From Mesorhizobium sp. NZP2298 (GTDB taxonomy: Bacteria > Pseudomonadota > Alphaproteobacteria > Rhizobiales > Rhizobiaceae), in contig NZ_CP033365.1 in assembly GCF_013170825.1 (NCBI RefSeq), positions 806,001-870,000 of the forward strand: a stretch of 64,000 nucleotides of DNA. The letters are read 5' to 3'. The first letter of the stretch is position 1. Each line of letters opens with the position of its first letter. Shown one piece after another: positions 20,268-29,342 of the stretch. Under the pieces are notes generated by a model. It had not been told where the DNA came from, did not search any database, and saw only the letters and a list, made by a program, of their open reading frames with translations. Position numbers and translations under genes: made by a program.

Positions 20268-21617
20268 TCAGATCGCCTTGGCGCGCAAGGCGCCCCGGAA
20301 GGAATCGCGGAGATAGCCGAGCGTGGCGTCGGCATCGACCGGCCTGCCGAACAGATAGCCCTGCCCGCCGGCGCAGCCGAACTGGACCAGGCGGTCGGCC
20401 TGCGCTTCTTCTTCGATGCCTTCGGCGACCACGTCCATGCCGAGCCCCTCGCACATGGCCAGAATGGCGCGGATGATGTGTTCGGACGGCCGGTCATCGA
20501 GAATGGAGGAGACGAAGGCGCGGTCGATCTTGAGCTTGTCGAAATGGAATTCGCGCAGGCGGCCGAGCGAGGACTGGCCGGTGCCGAAATCGTCGAGCGA
20601 GACTCGGATGCCGACGCGGCGCAGATCCTCGACGATCTGTGCCGCCGAGGCCGGATCGTTCATCAGGCCGGTCTCGGTGATCTCGATCTCGAGGCGGCGC
20701 GGGTCGAAGCCGGTGCGGTCGAGGATCGCCAGTATGTGCAGGCCGGTGTTCTGGTCGACGAGCTGCGAGGGCGAAAGGTTGAAGGACAGGAACAGGTCAT
20801 TCGGCCAGCTCCTGGCCGCCTCGGTCGCCTTGCGCAGCACCAGCTGCGACAACGGGCCGATGATGCCGCGTTCCTCGGCGATGGGGATGAAGACCGTCGG
20901 CGGCACCGCGCCGAGGTCGCGATCGGTCCAGCGCGCCAGCGTCTCGAAGCCGATTGTGCGACGCGTAGTGAGATCGACGATCGGCTGGAAATGCGGCTCA
21001 ACCTCGCCGGCCGAGACGGCACGGCGAAGCGCCTGCTCGATGCGGGTGACGCGCTTGGCCGCCTCTTCCATCTCACGCGTGTAGACGACGACCCGGCCCC
21101 GGCCAGAGCGCTTGGCGTGGTAGAGCGCCGTTTCGGCCTTGTTGATGAGGATCTCGGTGGTCTCGTCGCCGGAATAGAACAGCGAGCAGCCGACCGAGGC
21201 CGACAGCCTGGCGGTTCGTTCGCCGACATCATAGGGCGCCGACAGGATCTCGATCAGCATGCGGGATTTTTCCGCCGCCGCCTCCTCCGAGAACACCAGC
21301 GGATAGAGGAAGGCGAATTCGTCGGCGCCGATGCGGCAGACTGTCGAGTGGCCGTCCATCGAGGCGCGCAGCCGCATGGCGACCTGGATCAGGATGTCGT
21401 CGCCGGCCTTGTGGCCGAACAGGTCGTTGATCGGCTTGAAGCCGTCAAGGTCGAGAATGCCGACGGTAAACGGCGCGGGATCGTCGGCGCGGTCGCTGAT
21501 CAGGCGATCGACCTTGTCAAAGAAGCGGCGATGGTTGCCAAGCCCGGTCAACGGATCGGTGAAGGCCAGATCCGTGCTCTCCCTGCTTGCCTGACCGGTG
21601 CCAAACGGAGTTTGCAT
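20268..21617 (-). CDS. GGDEF-EAL cyclic-di-GMP signalling protein
   Basis: A 449-residue cytoplasmic protein with a diguanylate cyclase-like domain (residues about 15-180) and a phosphodiesterase domain (about 195-440), with no sensor or membrane segment. The GGDEF signature is altered to GADEF (97-101). The EAL signature reads ETL (225-227), but the glutamate is kept, as are FNLSPSQL, EIEITETG, DDFGTG, DKLKIDRAF and QGYLFGRP. Phosphodiesterase activity is therefore plausible and cyclase activity doubtful. The start at 21617 follows AGGGA and removes a basic, non-conserved extension. Confidence 0.93.
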   Translation of the reverse strand: MQTPFGTGQASRESTDLAFTDPLTGLGNHRRFFDKVDRLISDRADDPAPFTVGILDLDGFKPINDLFGHKAGDDILIQVAMRLRASMDGHSTVCRIGADEFAFLYPLVFSEEAAAEKSRMLIEILSAPYDVGERTARLSASVGCSLFYSGDETTEILINKAETALYHAKRSGRGRVVVYTREMEEAAKRVTRIEQALRRAVSAGEVEPHFQPIVDLTTRRTIGFETLARWTDRDLGAVPPTVFIPIAEERGIIGPLSQLVLRKATEAARSWPNDLFLSFNLSPSQLVDQNTGLHILAILDRTGFDPRRLEIEITETGLMNDPASAAQIVEDLRRVGIRVSLDDFGTGQSSLGRLREFHFDKLKIDRAFVSSILDDRPSEHIIRAILAMCEGLGMDVVAEGIEEEAQADRLVQFGCAGGQGYLFGRPVDADATLGYLRDSFRGALRAKAI

Positions 21618-21712
21618 CGGTGTCCCTGTTTTTTGACGTCGGAATTTATTTCCGAGACTGGCAGCAAACCCTTTAGGAAACGTATCCTGAAAACCAATTT
21701 TTCGCGGCCGGC

Positions 21713-21755
21713 GCATGATCCCGGAAAATGGATCCGGGTTTCACCGGCGATCTTG
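21713..21755. repeat. RIME-like fragment
   Basis: GCGCATGATCCCGGAAAATG followed by GATCCGGGTTTCACC looks like a partial copy of the same palindromic family found elsewhere in this window. The 21618-21828 gap shows no gene. Confidence 0.4.
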
Positions 21756-21828
21756 CCCAGACAGACAGCCGGATGCCTTCGGGAGGCCGACCACAAGGAG
21801 CATCAGGCCATTGTTTTCACGCGGATTT

Positions 21829-23622
21829 TCAGCTGCTTGATTTGACGCGGTAGAGTTCAAGTGGCGTGCCACGGGTTCCCGCCACCGGCTCCAGCCAGTC
21901 CGGGACGCTGCCGCGCATCAGCCCGGCCAGGAAGCCGTCCGGCGCCTTGGCCGCGAACAGCCGGCTTTCCGCGTTGCCGCGGCAGAGCGCGACAAGGCCG
22001 ACATGGTGGCTTTCGACGATGGCTTTCGCGTCGGCGGCCGAGCCCAGCAAGGCATCGAACACGAGCAGGTTTCCAGCGACGTTGCGATGGTAGGGACCGG
22101 CGAAAACGCGATGACCGGTGAAGGCGAGGATCGGCGAGCCAAGATTGGAGATGGCAAGGACCGTGGTGGGGGGCATCGTGCCGAGTGCCGCGAACGAAGC
22201 CTTGCTGTTGCAGGGCGCATCGGTGCTGGCATCGCTGGCGGGTGCACCGGTCTCGAAGGCGTTCGATGCGGCTTGAGCGGCGCCCGACCAGATCGCATTG
22301 ACCGAGATCAACCAGGCCGCGGCCATCCTGAGCATCGAGCCGCTGGACGGGCTGGTCTCGGCCTGCTGCCGCCATTTGGCGATCCAGGCCGAAAGCGGGA
22401 TCACCGCGAAGGCAATGGAGAAGGTCGAGCCGCGTACTTCCCAGGCGCTGACCAGGACCGCAACGATCAGCAGCGCGCCGACGAGGCTGTCCTGCCGCCG
22501 CCAGCCGCCATGGCTGAAGCGAAGCGCCATCAGCACAATCGCCACCAGCGGCGTGGCAAAACGCGCCACCACCCTGGCCGGGTCATCGGAGACGAGCTGG
22601 ACGATCGACTGCGCCTCCTCGATATGGCCGAGCCACATCTGCTGCAGGCGCGGGTCGAGATGGGCATAGGGCGCCGCCAGGCATTGCGGGAACAGCAGAA
22701 CCACGACCAGAGCGAGCGTGACGGCAAGCAGGCCAAGCGAGGTCAGGCGCCGGGCAGCCGTTGCGTTGGCGGCCCTCAGGGAGGCGATGACAGCCAAACC
22801 AGCTCCGGCAAGCCCGGTGACCGCGAATTGCACGACCGAGAATGTGTCGCACTGGGCCTGGCCCCAGGATGAAACAGGGATGGTGGTGACGAAGACAAGG
22901 GCCGAGACGCCGGCGACGCCGAGGCCGAAATCCCTGGCGATCAGCCTTTCGGCATCACCCGCGGCGAGAAACAGCAGCGCGACGACCGCGCCGAGGGCTC
23001 CGGCATAGGGAGCGCTTTCCATGCCGATGGCCAGTGTCAGCGTCGCGCAGATGCCCGCGACAAACGCGGCCGATCGGCGCGTGGGTGCCTCAAGCAGCAG
23101 GGCGAGGCTCGCCAGGGTCAGCATCAGCTGGACATTGTGATGATCGAGCGCGCCGGGCGAAAAAATGCCGATGTAGTACAGGGCCGCGCCACCAACGACG
23201 GCGGCGGGCAGCACCGCGTGTGCCCCGGCGAAGGCGCGCGCCGCGCGGATGATGAAGAACATCGCGAGAAAGAATTGCAGGGTAGGCCAGACTATTTGCA
23301 CGATCTGTTCGGCCAGGGAGGTGCTGCCCGTCAAGACCGAAACGGCGAGGATCGCAAGCGCCAGCGGCGCGTCGAGCAGCCGCGACCAGTGCATGACGAA
23401 GCCGCCTTCCAGCCCCATCCTGTACTGGTGCAGGTCGAACCAGCCCTGGCCGGCCAGCAGATCGCGGACCTCGACCAGTTGCAGCAGGCTGTCATTGTCG
23501 CCCGCCGGATTGGCCAGTTGCGAGAACCCGGCACAGGCATTGAGGACCAGCAGCAGCAAGGCGGCGAGCAGCGCGAACGCGATATCGGACTTCCCTGCGG
23601 AAGTTCCCCTTGCTGTGCCCAT
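21829..23622 (-). CDS. polytopic GT-C-like membrane glycosyltransferase candidate
   Basis: A 597-residue inner-membrane protein with about eleven hydrophobic segments in the first 440 residues and a soluble C-terminal domain. Directly after the first membrane segment is an acidic loop (PAGDNDSLLQLVEVRDLL) and then FVMHWSRLLDAPLA, the layout of GT-C transferases such as STT3- and ArnT-like enzymes. I recognise no close named family. It diverges from a GtrB-like/GtrA pair that would make lipid-linked sugar, fitting a role in glycan transfer. The ATG at 23622 (AAGGG upstream) is preferred to a TTG at 23664. Confidence 0.7.
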   Translation of the reverse strand: MGTARGTSAGKSDIAFALLAALLLLVLNACAGFSQLANPAGDNDSLLQLVEVRDLLAGQGWFDLHQYRMGLEGGFVMHWSRLLDAPLALAILAVSVLTGSTSLAEQIVQIVWPTLQFFLAMFFIIRAARAFAGAHAVLPAAVVGGAALYYIGIFSPGALDHHNVQLMLTLASLALLLEAPTRRSAAFVAGICATLTLAIGMESAPYAGALGAVVALLFLAAGDAERLIARDFGLGVAGVSALVFVTTIPVSSWGQAQCDTFSVVQFAVTGLAGAGLAVIASLRAANATAARRLTSLGLLAVTLALVVVLLFPQCLAAPYAHLDPRLQQMWLGHIEEAQSIVQLVSDDPARVVARFATPLVAIVLMALRFSHGGWRRQDSLVGALLIVAVLVSAWEVRGSTFSIAFAVIPLSAWIAKWRQQAETSPSSGSMLRMAAAWLISVNAIWSGAAQAASNAFETGAPASDASTDAPCNSKASFAALGTMPPTTVLAISNLGSPILAFTGHRVFAGPYHRNVAGNLLVFDALLGSAADAKAIVESHHVGLVALCRGNAESRLFAAKAPDGFLAGLMRGSVPDWLEPVAGTRGTPLELYRVKSSS

Positions 23623-23786
23623 CCCGATCGCCCTTGGCGGGAATGCCGGGCCTTTCCAGGCCAATCGACACTCATGAAGTCGGTCTTAAACCTAGCCTTA
23701 ACGGCTTCAATAAATAGTAAAACCGCCTGGATGAGGCCGGTTTCCGGCGTGCGGCCGTGTGGTCGACAAGGCATTCGGAGACGAAA

Positions 23787-24791
23787 ATGCCGCAAGACCA
23801 CGAACCTGTCATCGCCGTGCTCCTGCCTTGCTACAATGAGGAGCCGACCATTGCCGAGGTGGTGCGGCGGTTCCGCGAAGCGCTGCCGGCCGCCACCGTC
23901 TATGTCTATGACAACAATTCGAAGGACCTGACGGCCCTGCGCGCCCGAGCCGCCGGTGCCATCGTCGTGCGCGAGCCGCGCCAGGGCAAGGGCAATGTGG
24001 TGCGTCGCATGTTCGCCGACATCGATGCCGACATCTATCTGATGGCCGATGGCGACGGCACCTATGCGCCCGAGGACGCGCCACAGCTGATCAACACACT
24101 GCTGACCGAACGTTCCGACATGGTGGTGGGCACCAGGCGCGGCGTCGCCGACGATGCCGGACGGGCCGGCCATGCTTTCGGCAACCGTGTCTTCAACGGA
24201 CTCTACAAATGGCTGTTCGGCAGCGATTTCACCGACATCTTCTCCGGCTACCGCGTCTTCACCAGGCGCTTCGTCAAGAGCTTTCCAGCCGTCTCCGGCG
24301 GCTTCGAGATCGAGACCGAAATGTCGGTACACGCCTCGCAGCTCAAATTGCCGGTCAGCGAAATCGCGCTCGACTATGGCCGCCGGCCGGTCGGGTCGTC
24401 GTCGAAACTGTCGACCTTTGGCGACGGCGCCAGGATCCTGTGGATGTTCGCCATGCTGATGAAGGAGACGCAGCCGCTGCGCTTCTTCGGCGCCTTTTCG
24501 CTGTTCTTCCTGGCCTCGAGCCTCTTCCTGATGGCGCCGGTGCTGGTCGAGTTCGCTGAAACCGGCCTTGTCCCGCGCATCCCGACCTGGGTGCTGTCGG
24601 TCGGTTTGCTGCTCCTGTCCATGCTTGCGGCGGTGACCGGGCTGATCCTTGATTCGGTGTCGCGCGGGCGGGCCGAACAGAAGCGCATCTTCTATCTCTC
24701 CATGCCTTCGGGCCGTGCCGAGCGGCGCACCAGCGCGATCGCGCCCGCCGCGGCAAAGGTCGCGCCGGGCAAGACACCCCGGGCAGCCTGA
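23787..24791 (+). CDS. GtrB/DPM1-like polyprenyl-phosphate glycosyltransferase (GT2)
   Basis: A 334-residue family-2 glycosyltransferase that moves a sugar from a nucleotide donor to a polyprenyl phosphate. The GT-A domain starts AVLLPCYNEEPTIAEVV, with the metal-binding DGDGTYAPED near residue 93 and FTDIFSGYRVFTRRFVKSFP further on. Two hydrophobic segments near the C-terminus anchor it in the inner membrane. The start at 23787 has CGGAGACGAAA. GtrA follows 4 bases after the stop, so this is a GtrB-GtrA pair. Confidence 0.9.
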   Translation: MPQDHEPVIAVLLPCYNEEPTIAEVVRRFREALPAATVYVYDNNSKDLTALRARAAGAIVVREPRQGKGNVVRRMFADIDADIYLMADGDGTYAPEDAPQLINTLLTERSDMVVGTRRGVADDAGRAGHAFGNRVFNGLYKWLFGSDFTDIFSGYRVFTRRFVKSFPAVSGGFEIETEMSVHASQLKLPVSEIALDYGRRPVGSSSKLSTFGDGARILWMFAMLMKETQPLRFFGAFSLFFLASSLFLMAPVLVEFAETGLVPRIPTWVLSVGLLLLSMLAAVTGLILDSVSRGRAEQKRIFYLSMPSGRAERRTSAIAPAAAKVAPGKTPRAA

Positions 24792-24795
24792 GGCG

Positions 24796-25170
24796 GTGAA
24801 CCGCCTCGTCCGCTTCGTTTTTGCCGGCGGAACCGGTTTCGTCGCCGACGCGGCGGCACTCTGGCTGCTGCTCAGTTTCACGCCGCTCGGGCCCTTCGCC
24901 GCCCGCGTGCTGTCGATAGGCTTTGCGCTCTGCGTCACCTGGCAGATCAACCGGCACCTGACCTTCGCGCCCTCGCGCCGCGGCATGGCACGAGAAGGCG
25001 CCCGCTATGGCGGCGTCGGCGTCGCCACCAGCATCGTCAACTACCTCGTCTATTCCGCGATCCTGCTCGCGCTGCCGGGAGCGCCGCCGCTTGCCGCCCT
25101 CGCCATCGCCTCGCTGGCCGCCATGGCGCTGTCCTTCCTCGGCTATTCCAGACTGGTCTTCGACCGTTGA
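24796..25170 (+). CDS. GtrA-like flippase-type membrane protein
   Basis: A 124-residue protein with four predicted membrane segments matching the GtrA family, thought to move polyprenyl-linked sugar across the inner membrane. Family marks are FVFAGGTGFVADAAALWLL and QINRHLTFA. The start is a GTG at 24796, four bases after the upstream stop; a longer frame from 24649 overlaps the transferase gene and adds a basic, non-conserved leader. Confidence 0.88.
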   Translation: MNRLVRFVFAGGTGFVADAAALWLLLSFTPLGPFAARVLSIGFALCVTWQINRHLTFAPSRRGMAREGARYGGVGVATSIVNYLVYSAILLALPGAPPLAALAIASLAAMALSFLGYSRLVFDR

Positions 25171-25260
25171 AGCAGGTCGCCCAAAAGTGGCTCCGGTTTT
25201 CGGACAACGACATGCATGAAACCGAGATCTAAAGCGCGTCGCAAGGATGCGCTTTAGATC
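25171..25260. repeat. RIME-like element with perfect 12-bp terminal hairpin
   Basis: CGCCCAAAAGTGGCTCCGGTT and CGACATGCATGAAACCGAG match the usual rhizobial RIME layout. They are followed by GATCTAAAGCGC (25226-25237) and its exact complement (25249-25260) around an 11-base loop. The hairpin could also serve as terminator for GtrA, although no T run follows. Confidence 0.65.
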
Positions 25261-25328
25261 GCTGGCCCGATTGGCAGAAGGCGCCGCGACCCTTATATCG
25301 CTCTCGTCGACTGCGCTGGGGACCTGCC

Positions 25329-26270
25329 ATGAAGTTGAAAATCGCCGTCCAGATGGACCATATCTCCGCCGTGTCGATCGCCGGCGACACGTCTTTCGCA
25401 CTGTCGCTGGAGGCACAGCGGCGCGGTCACCAATTGTTCCACTATACGCCCGACCGGCTGTCGCTGCGCGACGGCAAGGTATTTGCCCGCATCGAGGAGA
25501 TGCAGCTGCGCGATGAGAAGGGCAATCACTACTCGTTGGGCGACAAGGTGCGCACCGATCTCTCCGAAATAGACGTCATCCTGCTGCGCCAGGATCCGCC
25601 CTTCGACATGAACTACATCACCACCACACATATACTGGAGCGCATCCATCCGAAGACGCTGGTCGTCAACGACCCGGCCTGGGTGCGCAACAGCCCGGAA
25701 AAAATCTTCGTCACCGAATTTTCCGACCTGATGCCGGAAACGCTGATCACCAAGGACCCGCTGGAGGTGGCCGCCTTCCGCAAGGAGTTCGGCGACATCA
25801 TCATCAAGCCGCTCTACGGCAATGGCGGCGCCGGCATCTTCCATCTGCTGGAGGCCGACCGCAACCTCGCCTCGCTGCTCGAAATGTTCGGCCAGCTTTT
25901 CCGCGAGCCCTATATCGTGCAGCGCTACCTGAAGGAAGTTCGCAAGGGCGACAAGCGCATCATCCTGATCGACGGCGAGCCGGTCGGCGCCATCAACCGG
26001 GTACCGGCCGAACACGATTCCCGCTCCAACATGCATGTCGGCGGACGCGCCGAGAAAACCGAGCTGACGGAACGCGAGCGCGAGATATGCGCCCGCATCG
26101 GACCATCGCTCCGGGAACGCGGCTTCATCCTGGTCGGCATCGACGTCATCGGCGACTACATGACCGAGATCAATGTGACGTCGCCGACCGGCGTGCGCGA
26201 GGTACAGCGTTTCGGCGGCGCCGACATTGCCAGCCTGTTCTGGGACGCGGTCGAGGACAAGCGGAAGTAA
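25329..26270 (+). CDS. gshB: glutathione synthase
   Basis: GshB joins gamma-glutamylcysteine and glycine with ATP to give glutathione. The 313-residue length is normal. It shows the N-terminal [30 protein letters not shown], the ATP-grasp [13 protein letters not shown], and the metal-site end [24 protein letters not shown] precedes the ATG. The comM-like gene follows 183 bases later on the same strand. Confidence 0.97.
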   Translation: MKLKIAVQMDHISAVSIAGDTSFALSLEAQRRGHQLFHYTPDRLSLRDGKVFARIEEMQLRDEKGNHYSLGDKVRTDLSEIDVILLRQDPPFDMNYITTTHILERIHPKTLVVNDPAWVRNSPEKIFVTEFSDLMPETLITKDPLEVAAFRKEFGDIIIKPLYGNGGAGIFHLLEADRNLASLLEMFGQLFREPYIVQRYLKEVRKGDKRIILIDGEPVGAINRVPAEHDSRSNMHVGGRAEKTELTEREREICARIGPSLRERGFILVGIDVIGDYMTEINVTSPTGVREVQRFGGADIASLFWDAVEDKRK

Positions 26271-26453
26271 GCGTTTTCATTTTGTCTTAACCATGTTCCG
26301 CTTTTGCAACCGGACGCAGTTCGGCTGCAACCCCAGCGATTGCCTGTTCCCGTAATGTTCTTGATTTGGCCGGGAAACTGTGATTGTCTCGCCAAAGGGC
26401 CGTTCCTGGCCTGATCGCAAGGGCTGGGGCCAGCCCGTATCCGGGGTGGGAAA

Positions 26454-27986
26454 ATGGTGGCGCGGGTTCGCACGGTCGCTTTCCAGGGCATCGAGGCCGT
26501 GCCGGTCGACGTGCAGGTGATGATCGCGCCCGGCAAGGTCGGCATGCAGATCGTCGGCCTGCCCGACAAGGCGGTGGCCGAAAGCCGCGAGCGCGTGCAG
26601 GCCGCGCTTCATGCGTCGGGCCTGTCGATGCCGTCGAAGAAGGTGACGGTCAATCTGGCGCCGGCTGACCTGCCCAAGGAAGGCAGCCACTACGATTTGC
26701 CGATCGCGCTCGGGCTGATGGCAGCCCTTGGCGCCATTCCGGGCGACATGCTGGCCGGCTATGTCGTGCTTGGCGAACTCTCGCTCGACGGCACGATCGC
26801 CGCTGTCGCCGGCGCCTTGCCGGCGGCGATCGGCGCCAATGCCGAAGGCAAGGGGCTGATCTGCCCGTTCGCCTGCGGGCCGGAAGCGGCGTGGGCCGGC
26901 AAGGACTTCGACATTTTGGCACCGCGCAGCCTGATCGCCATCGCCAACCATTTCCGTGGCACGCAGGTGCTGTCGCGGCCGGAGGCCGGCATCCACGCCT
27001 CGGCGCGCGACCTGCCCGACCTTGCCGACATCAAGGGCCAGGAGACGGCCAAGCGGGCGCTGGAAGTGGCGGCGGCGGGCGGCCACAATCTCTTGATGGT
27101 CGGCCCGCCCGGATCGGGCAAATCGATGCTGGCGCAGCGGCTGCCGTCGATCCTGCCGCCGCTGGCGCCGAAGGAATTGCTGGAAGTCTCGATGATCGCC
27201 TCGGTGGCGGGCGAGCTTGGCGAAGGCAAGCTGACCGACCGGCGGCCGTTTCGCGCCCCGCACCACTCGGCCTCGATGGCGGCGATGGTCGGCGGCGGCA
27301 TACGCGCACGGCCGGGCGAGGTGTCGCTGGCGCATCACGGCGTGCTGTTCCTCGACGAGTTCCCCGAATTCACACCGCAGACCCTCGATGCGCTGCGCCA
27401 GCCGCTGGAGACCGGCGACTGCATGATCGCGCGCGCCAACCACCGCGTCACCTATCCGGCGCGCATCCAACTGGTGGCGGCGATGAACCCGTGCCGCTGC
27501 GGCATGGCCGGCGAGCCGGGCTATCGCTGCCTGCGCGGCGAGCGCTGCCGCACCGACTACCAGGCGCGCATTTCCGGTCCGCTGCTCGACCGCATTGATC
27601 TCAGGATCGAAGTTCCCGCGGTCTCGGCCAGCGACCTGATAAGGCCGGACCGGGCGGAGAAGAGTGCAGCGGCGGCGCTGCGCGTGGCACGCGCCCGCAC
27701 CTTGCAACGCGAGCGTTTCGAACGGCTCGGCGTGACCAGCGCCACCACCAACGCGCATTGCGCGCCGGCCGTCATCGAAGACATCGCCATGCCCGACGCC
27801 GCCGGCCTGTCGCTGCTCAGGGACGCCAGCGAGAAACTCGCCTTCTCGGCGCGGGCCTATCACCGCGTGCTGAAGGTCGCGAGAACGCTGGCCGATCTCG
27901 ACGCCAGCGAAACCGTCGGCCGCATCCATCTGGCCGAGGCGATTTCCTATCGCATGAGCTCGGAGCGGGTGGCGCAGGCGGCGTAA
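26454..27986 (+). CDS. comM: YifB/ComM-type Mg-chelatase-like AAA+ ATPase
   Basis: A 510-residue AAA+ protein. It has an N-terminal Lon-like domain (residues about 20-165, PADLPKEGSHYDLPIALG), an AAA core with Walker A GPPGSGKSML near residue 219, RAPHHSASMAAMVGGG, Walker B VLFLDEFPEF, and the C-terminal Mg-chelatase extension with MNPCRCGMAGEPG and its cysteines. ComM is a branch-migration helicase needed in natural transformation in gamma-proteobacteria; the role here is likely recombination-related but unproven. GGGTGGGAAA lies before the ATG. Confidence 0.95.
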   Translation: MVARVRTVAFQGIEAVPVDVQVMIAPGKVGMQIVGLPDKAVAESRERVQAALHASGLSMPSKKVTVNLAPADLPKEGSHYDLPIALGLMAALGAIPGDMLAGYVVLGELSLDGTIAAVAGALPAAIGANAEGKGLICPFACGPEAAWAGKDFDILAPRSLIAIANHFRGTQVLSRPEAGIHASARDLPDLADIKGQETAKRALEVAAAGGHNLLMVGPPGSGKSMLAQRLPSILPPLAPKELLEVSMIASVAGELGEGKLTDRRPFRAPHHSASMAAMVGGGIRARPGEVSLAHHGVLFLDEFPEFTPQTLDALRQPLETGDCMIARANHRVTYPARIQLVAAMNPCRCGMAGEPGYRCLRGERCRTDYQARISGPLLDRIDLRIEVPAVSASDLIRPDRAEKSAAAALRVARARTLQRERFERLGVTSATTNAHCAPAVIEDIAMPDAAGLSLLRDASEKLAFSARAYHRVLKVARTLADLDASETVGRIHLAEAISYRMSSERVAQAA

Positions 27987-28049
27987 ATGCCACTGCCATC
28001 GAGCCACTTTCGTCCTTCTAGCCTTTAAGTTGCAGTGTTCAGAGCGTTT

Positions 28050-28433
28050 TTACTTGGCGCCCAGGATGAGGCACGCGCCAGTTGCGACGATGACCAGCCC
28101 TGTAAGGCCATGCATGCCGAAGGCGAGGGCGCGGTTTCCCCGCGAACGGAGGACTGTCACCATGTCGCCAAACGCGATGAGGCTTGCGATGAGCATGAAT
28201 TCGCCGAGCAGGCGCGGCGAGCCATTGGCCATGAGCAGGATGACAAAAAGGCCCGACGCGATATCGCGCGTGCCCTTCACGGACAGCCACGCGGCAAATC
28301 CTGTCGATGACGGGGGTGAACCGGCAATGCCGAAGTCCGCCGAAGCGGCGTGAGGAGCCCACCAAAAGCGTGCACCGAGGAACATAATTGCGGCCGCGAT
28401 CAGGCCGGAAAGCACATATCCAGTTTGTAGCAT
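28050..28433 (-). CDS. small DUF4267-like membrane protein
   Basis: A 127-residue inner-membrane protein with four hydrophobic segments. It fits DUF4267 by LGARFWWAPHAASADFGI near residue 19 and VKGTRDIASGLFVILL. No activity is known for the family. An AGGAG site lies seven bases before the start. It diverges from a TetR gene across 100 bases that contain palindromes, so it is probably the repressor's target. Confidence 0.8.
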   Translation of the reverse strand: MLQTGYVLSGLIAAAIMFLGARFWWAPHAASADFGIAGSPPSSTGFAAWLSVKGTRDIASGLFVILLMANGSPRLLGEFMLIASLIAFGDMVTVLRSRGNRALAFGMHGLTGLVIVATGACLILGAK

Positions 28434-28457
28434 GGCAAACTCCTATCAGTTGCAGAA

Positions 28458-28527
28458 CAACTAGCGCTGCTAGAATTTTGCGTCAACAGAAATCTAGCGT
28501 TGACAGAAAAAGGTGCATTGGTAGGAT
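28458..28527. promoter_or_regulatory. divergent promoters and operator candidates, DUF4267/TetR
   Basis: On the minus strand TTGACG (28486-28481) and TAGTTG (28463-28458) are 17 bases apart, and the palindrome CTAGC-GCT-GCTAG (28461-28473) covers the -10 side. On the plus strand TTGACA (28500-28505) and TAGGAT (28522-28527) are 16 apart, with a lone CTAGC just before. GTCAAC (28482) and GTTGAC (28499) form another inverted pair. Confidence 0.55.
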
Positions 28528-28533
28528 TTCTGG

Positions 28534-29106
28534 ATGTCGATCGCCGAACGCAAAGAGCGCCAGCGCGCGGAGCGCTATGAACTCATCCTGTCCGCGGCCC
28601 GCGAACTCGCCGAAGCCGAGGGCTGGGACGCCGTCACCACCCGACGTCTCGCGGACCTGATCAACTACAGCCAGCCGGTTCTCTACAGCCACTTCAAAGG
28701 CAAGGCCGACATCATGGCCGCAGTGGCCACCAGAGGATTCGAGGACCTTGCGACGCGATTGACAAAGGAAGCGGCGAGCGGTGCCGGCGCTCCGGACGTT
28801 TTGCGCAATGTCTGTGCCGCTTATCTTGATTTTGCCCGTTCGCGGCCAGTTGTCTATGAGGCAATGTTCGTCCTGCCGACAAAGATCAAATTCGCCAGCG
28901 AGGAAACGCCGCCGGCGCTGCGTGCCGCCTTCGCCGCCCTTGTCAACGCACTCGGCCCCGATCGGCAAGACTCGGTGTTCTTGGCCGAAGTGCTGTGGAG
29001 CGCATTGCATGGAATGGTCGTGCTCGAGCAATCAGAACGTATCCCCGCTTTCGGCGCCGAGGATCGATTGAAAATTCTCGTCCAGAAGTTCAGCACCGTT
29101 CAATGA
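28534..29106 (+). CDS. TetR/AcrR-family transcriptional regulator
   Basis: A 190-residue repressor. The N-terminal HTH includes ILSAARELAEAEGWDAVTTR, then LADLINYSQPVLYSHFKGKADIM, the usual TetR recognition region. The C-terminal ligand domain resembles the WHG subgroup (LDFARSRPVVYEAMF; VLWSALHGMVVLEQSERIP). The start is only a few bases past the predicted -10 box, so the message may be nearly leaderless, though AGGA at 28523 could serve as ribosome site. Confidence 0.92.
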   Translation: MSIAERKERQRAERYELILSAARELAEAEGWDAVTTRRLADLINYSQPVLYSHFKGKADIMAAVATRGFEDLATRLTKEAASGAGAPDVLRNVCAAYLDFARSRPVVYEAMFVLPTKIKFASEETPPALRAAFAALVNALGPDRQDSVFLAEVLWSALHGMVVLEQSERIPAFGAEDRLKILVQKFSTVQ

Positions 29107-29123
29107 GACCGTGTTGACGCGCT

Positions 29124-29261
29124 TTAGCCGGTGAGAGGCCGAGTCGAGTTCATGACGCCGCCATCCACCGCGATCACATTCACATCTCACGGATGTGATC
29201 GCGCCGCCCTTGTGTAGCGCGAGCCGTCGAGAATAAAAGCTGACTGCTCTGCACAAGTTTT
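29124..29261 (-). pseudogene. remnant of an SDR dehydrogenase C-terminus
   Basis: Read on the minus strand, codons at 29261-29211 give KTCAEQSAFILDGSRYT. A different frame then gives GGAITSV, and a third (29183-29124) gives VNVIAVDGGVMNSTRPLTG and a stop. These are the order and wording of the last 45 residues of a short-chain dehydrogenase, broken by at least two frameshifts and a stop. A 10-bp inverted repeat (GCGATCACAT, 29170-29179 and 29193-29202) lies within it. No upstream part of the gene remains. Confidence 0.5.
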
Positions 29262-29342
29262 CAGCCTCGCTCTTGAGGGCCGCCAACTTCAGCAGGTGCA
29301 GCCTCCACAAAAGGCCTCCTCGTCGGCGCGGCTGGACAGACA

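Noticed and set aside
20235..21845. 536-codon plus-strand frame opposite the GGDEF/EAL gene
   Set aside because: It has no domain and is explained by third-position GC bias of the real gene.
29170..29202. 10-bp inverted repeat considered as an iron-regulatory operator for efeU
   Set aside because: It lies inside the SDR remnant, 140 bases upstream, and does not resemble Irr, RirA or Fur boxes.
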